A stretch of DNA of 62,701 bases from an uncultured Lachnospiraceae bacterium (GTDB taxonomy: Bacteria; Bacillota; Clostridia; Lachnospirales; Lachnospiraceae): positions 1-62,701 of the forward strand of contig URRQ01000009.1 of the NCBI GenBank assembly GCA_900550235.1, in the 5' to 3' direction. The notes under the pieces are model-generated. The model had not been told where the DNA came from, made no database searches, and was given only the letters and a program-made list of their open reading frames with translations. The position numbers were made by a program, and so were the translations under genes. Of this stretch, positions 59,624 to 62,701 are shown piece by piece. Numbering within the stretch: position 1 is the stretch's first letter; the number at the start of each line of letters is the position of its first letter.

Positions 59624-62600
59624 ATGTTTGAACAAAGGTTGGAAATGCTTCAAAATCCACAGTGTTTCGAAGAAAACCGTATGGAGTCAGTGTCTGATCA
59701 TCGATGGTATGAAACAGAAGAGGAAGCAATTAGACAAGAGGCGATGAAGCTTCGATATAGTTTGAACGGAATCTGGAAATTCCTTTGGGCACCGAATCCG
59801 GCATCTGCGCCGGAAGTTTTTGAGAAACCGGAATTTTCCTGTCAGGGATGGCAGGAGATTCCGGTTCCTGCACAAATGGAATTAAACGGATATGGACATC
59901 CGCAATATACAGATACAAGTTATCCATGGGACGGAAGAGAGCAGGTGAATCCACATGAAGTTCCGATAGAGGAAAATCCGACAGGGTGCTATGTCAAATA
60001 TTTTTCGCTGCCGGAATGTTTTAAAGGGAAAAGAATCCAGCTACATTTTGAAGGAGTGGAAACAGCCTTTCATTGTTGGATCAATGGACATTATGTGGGA
60101 TATAGTGAAGATAGCTATACACCCGCAATCTTTGATGTAACAGATTATATGCATGACGGAAGCAACAAACTTGCAGTAGAGGTATATCGTTTCTCTACCG
60201 GAAGCTGGTTGGAAGATCAGGATTTTTGGAGAATGGGCGGTATCATTCGTGAAGTAGCTGTAACAGCGGTTCCGGATTTACATATGCGTGACATTGATGT
60301 GGAAGTGGATTTGACAGATGAGTATAAAAATGGAGTTGCAAATGTAAAGATTACTGTCGATAAATCAGAAGGTGATTTTGATAAAGAAAATTATAAGTTA
60401 TTATGGAAATTAAAAAATATAAAAGGAGAAGTTATATTAGATGGAGAAGAAACTATTGATTCATCTGCAATAAAATTTTCTGCTTTTGTAAAAAATGTTT
60501 CTTTATGGAGTGCGGAGTGTCCAAATCTCTATCAACTTGTATTGACGGTAGTGGATCGTGATGGAAAATGCATAGAATCATCTGCCCAATATGTTGGATT
60601 CCGAAAGATAGAAATCAAGGGATCTATTCTCTATATGAATGAAAAACGATTATTATTGAACGGAGTAAATCGTCATGAATTTTCTGGAAGAAAAGGAAGG
60701 GCTATCGGGGAAGAAGAAATGCTTTGGGATATCCAATTCTTAAAACAGAATAATTTTAATGCGGTGAGAACATGTCATTATCCAAATCAAAGATTATGGT
60801 ATGAACTATGTGATAAGTATGGAATCTATGTGATGGATGAGACTAATTTGGAGACTCATGGAACATGGCATATGAAAAATTTTGATCATACTCTTCCGGG
60901 AGATTTTCCTGAATGGAAGGAAGCATGTATGAAACGTGCAGAGGCTATGTTAGAACGAGATAAAAATCATCCTTGCATTTTCTCTTGGAGTGTAGGAAAT
61001 GAATCTTGGAGTGGACAGACATTATACGACATGAGTGAATATTTCCGAAAACGTGATGCATCCAGACCGGTACATTATGAAAATGTCTGCCATGACCGAA
61101 AATGGGGTGGAACAACGGATTTTGAAAGCAGAATGTATGCTACTCCAAGTATGGCAGAAGAGTATTTAAAAGATTATCCGGAAAAACCATATATTCTTTG
61201 TGAATATTCTCATGCTATGGGAAATTCATGTGGAAATTTGAAAGAGTATACAGATTTATTCGATAAGTATCCACAATATTGTGGTGGATTCATATGGGAT
61301 TATATCGATCAGGCATTATATAAAAAGAATTGCTTTGGAGAAGAATATCTTGCATATGGAGGGGATTTTGACGATCGTCCGACAGACTATAATTTCTGTA
61401 CAGATGGTTTAATCTATGCGGATCGAACATATTCTCCAAAAGTGCAGGAAGTAAAATATCTTTATCAGCCATATCGTTTGTACCCAATGGAAGACGGTAT
61501 AACTGTGGAAAGCAGACAATTATTTGAAGATGGTTCTCTTTATACACTTTGCTATAAAATAGAAAAAGAAGGAAAAATACTGAAATTGGGAAATCTTCCA
61601 TTTTCTATAGAACCGGGCGAGAAAAAGAAATTTTTATGTGACTTGTCTGTGCCAAAAGAATTTGGTGAGTATGTAATTACAGCTTCTTTGATTTTAAAAG
61701 AGGATACATGTTGGGGAAAAGCAGGGCATGAACTTTGTTGGGGACAAAAACTTGTGGAAAACTCAGAGAAAGAGACAGCATACTGTGGAAAGGAAGAAGA
61801 GATTCAGATTATCGATGGGGATACAACATTTTCTGTAAAAGGAGAAAATTTCTTAATCCAATATCAGAAAAGAAGTGGAAAACTTACATCTCTGAATATT
61901 GGTGGAAAAGAACTGGTCTATGATCCGGTAAACACGGTGAAACCGGAATTTTGGAGAGCGCCGACTGACAATGACGAGGGAAATCATATGAAAGAGCGTT
62001 GTGCATTTTGGAAAACAGCATCTCTCTATCCGGATATTAAAGAAGTGAAATGTGTTTCCAAAGACAATACAGCGGTTATTTCTGCTGAATACCATCTTGG
62101 ACAGAACGCGGTATGTAAGATGAAACATGTGGTTCATAGCGATGGTACGATTGAGATTCAAGAAGAATTGGAAGGAACAGAAGGGTTACCGGAACTTCCA
62201 TGTTTTGGAGTATCCTGGAAGTTTCCAAAGACATTTTCTAATGTAAAATGGTATGGAAAAGGACCGGAAGAAACATATGTGGATCGGTGTGATGGTGGAA
62301 AATACGGGGTTTATGAGACAACGCCGGAAGATAGCATTCCAGGTTATGTGATTCCGCAGGAATGTGGAAATCATGTGGAGACAAGGTGGATGACGTTGAC
62401 AGATGAAGATGGGGTAGGTGTGAAGATTACGAGTGATCATCCATTTGAATTCTCTGTGCTTCCATATACATGTCATGAGATGGAACAGGCAAGGCATTTG
62501 TATGAATTGCCAAGACCTTATGCAACGGTTCTCCGTTTATTACAGTATCAGACAGGAGTTGGAGGAGATAATAGCTGGGGAGCGTGGGCGCACGATGATT

Positions 62601-62656
62601 ATGTCTTGAAATCCGGTGGAAAGAAAGTATTTAAAATAAAGGTAGAAGTGAAGTGA
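59624..62656 (+). CDS. GH2 beta-galactosidase, LacZ-type
   Basis: A 1010-residue cytoplasmic glycoside hydrolase hydrolysing beta-galactosides. Domain order is that of LacZ: N-terminal sugar-binding jelly roll (about 35-210), two immunoglobulin-like domains flanking the TIM barrel, and the large C-terminal Bgal_small_N domain (about 740-1008). The acid/base is E460 (SVGNESWSG) and the nucleophile E527 (ILCEYSHAMGN), matching E461 and E537 of E. coli LacZ. The NRHEFSGRKG and TCHYPNQRLWYELCDKYG motifs are also typical. No signal peptide. GAAGGAGGATAAAGAGG sets the start, 33 bases after the second permease. It should hydrolyse the sugar imported by the upstream transporter. Confidence 0.95.
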   Translation: MFEQRLEMLQNPQCFEENRMESVSDHRWYETEEEAIRQEAMKLRYSLNGIWKFLWAPNPASAPEVFEKPEFSCQGWQEIPVPAQMELNGYGHPQYTDTSYPWDGREQVNPHEVPIEENPTGCYVKYFSLPECFKGKRIQLHFEGVETAFHCWINGHYVGYSEDSYTPAIFDVTDYMHDGSNKLAVEVYRFSTGSWLEDQDFWRMGGIIREVAVTAVPDLHMRDIDVEVDLTDEYKNGVANVKITVDKSEGDFDKENYKLLWKLKNIKGEVILDGEETIDSSAIKFSAFVKNVSLWSAECPNLYQLVLTVVDRDGKCIESSAQYVGFRKIEIKGSILYMNEKRLLLNGVNRHEFSGRKGRAIGEEEMLWDIQFLKQNNFNAVRTCHYPNQRLWYELCDKYGIYVMDETNLETHGTWHMKNFDHTLPGDFPEWKEACMKRAEAMLERDKNHPCIFSWSVGNESWSGQTLYDMSEYFRKRDASRPVHYENVCHDRKWGGTTDFESRMYATPSMAEEYLKDYPEKPYILCEYSHAMGNSCGNLKEYTDLFDKYPQYCGGFIWDYIDQALYKKNCFGEEYLAYGGDFDDRPTDYNFCTDGLIYADRTYSPKVQEVKYLYQPYRLYPMEDGITVESRQLFEDGSLYTLCYKIEKEGKILKLGNLPFSIEPGEKKKFLCDLSVPKEFGEYVITASLILKEDTCWGKAGHELCWGQKLVENSEKETAYCGKEEEIQIIDGDTTFSVKGENFLIQYQKRSGKLTSLNIGGKELVYDPVNTVKPEFWRAPTDNDEGNHMKERCAFWKTASLYPDIKEVKCVSKDNTAVISAEYHLGQNAVCKMKHVVHSDGTIEIQEELEGTEGLPELPCFGVSWKFPKTFSNVKWYGKGPEETYVDRCDGGKYGVYETTPEDSIPGYVIPQECGNHVETRWMTLTDEDGVGVKITSDHPFEFSVLPYTCHEMEQARHLYELPRPYATVLRLLQYQTGVGGDNSWGAWAHDDYVLKSGGKKVFKIKVEVK

Positions 62657-62701
62657 AAAGTTTATTTCCACTTTGAAAAAGAGAAGAATGAAAGTGGCAA
62701 T
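62657..62701 (+). other. Downstream flank at the window edge
   Basis: Short sequence after lacZ with no clear terminator (AAGTGAAAAG and later ATGAAAGTGGCAAT). The window stops here, so whether the operon continues is unknown. Confidence 0.5.

Overview
The window looks like chromosomal DNA from a low-GC, spore-forming gut Firmicute, most likely a member of the Lachnospiraceae. The reasons are the AT-rich coding style with strong AGGAGG-type ribosome binding sites, T-box leaders on two aminoacyl-tRNA synthetase genes, spore genes (spoVG, cotS-like, yabP, yabQ, spoIIE), the long clostridial form of Prs, and glgC/glgD next to spoVG. The genus is inference. No phage, integron, transposase or CRISPR array was seen. 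The gene set resembles the origin-proximal part of the Bacillus subtilis map (metG-tatD-rsmA; prs/spoVG; rqcP-yabP-yabQ-divIC-spoIIE-tilS-hpt-ftsH), here broken up and reordered.

Layout. 1-8.1 kb: T-box and metG, a cluster of GGGGACGTAG-type palindromes, tatD, a flavin reductase-like gene and an MBL hydrolase. On the minus strand follow two homologous, independently promoted small-RNA-like units around a glutaredoxin-like gene, then a TIGR00266 protein and rsmA, then a PHP phosphoesterase. 8.1-17.8 kb: alpha/beta hydrolase and citrate synthase (minus), an OmpR-type regulator with a very large sensor kinase, a methyltransferase, and an 835-residue exported protein that seems to end in a degenerate C39-like peptidase domain. 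17.8-25.2 kb: queT with a structured leader, a Uma2 nuclease, asnS, a VanR/VanS-like pair without van resistance genes, and an SbcD/SbcC-like pair whose SbcC member carries membrane segments.

25.2-30 kb (minus): dnaD-dnaC/I-prs behind a cluster of DnaA-box-like 9-mers, and murC. 30-33 kb: glgC (broken by a one-base frameshift), glgD and spoVG. 33-40 kb: an RluA-type pseudouridine synthase, a second T-box with the short archaeal/eukaryal-type proS, cca, a CotS-like spore protein with a good sigma-E promoter match, a phosphohexomutase and HU. 40-49 kb: rqcP-yabP-yabQ-divIC-spoIIE-tilS-hpt-ftsH and a GH13 amylase-family enzyme. 49-53 kb: four tRNAs (Tyr, fMet, Phe, Lys) and a carB without carA. 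53-62.7 kb: a carbohydrate locus with a YesM/YesN-type two-component system diverging from a CUT1 sugar ABC transporter (no ATPase) and a cytoplasmic GH2 beta-galactosidase.

The most interesting item is the pair of sibling small-RNA candidates at about 4.8-5.0 and 5.34-5.53 kb. They share two hairpins, an unpaired C6-7 anti-Shine-Dalgarno tract, an intrinsic terminator, and more than 60 bp of upstream sequence with identical spacing and 11-bp direct repeats next to the -10 box. The layout recalls the CiaR-controlled csRNAs of streptococci and the LhrC family of Listeria.
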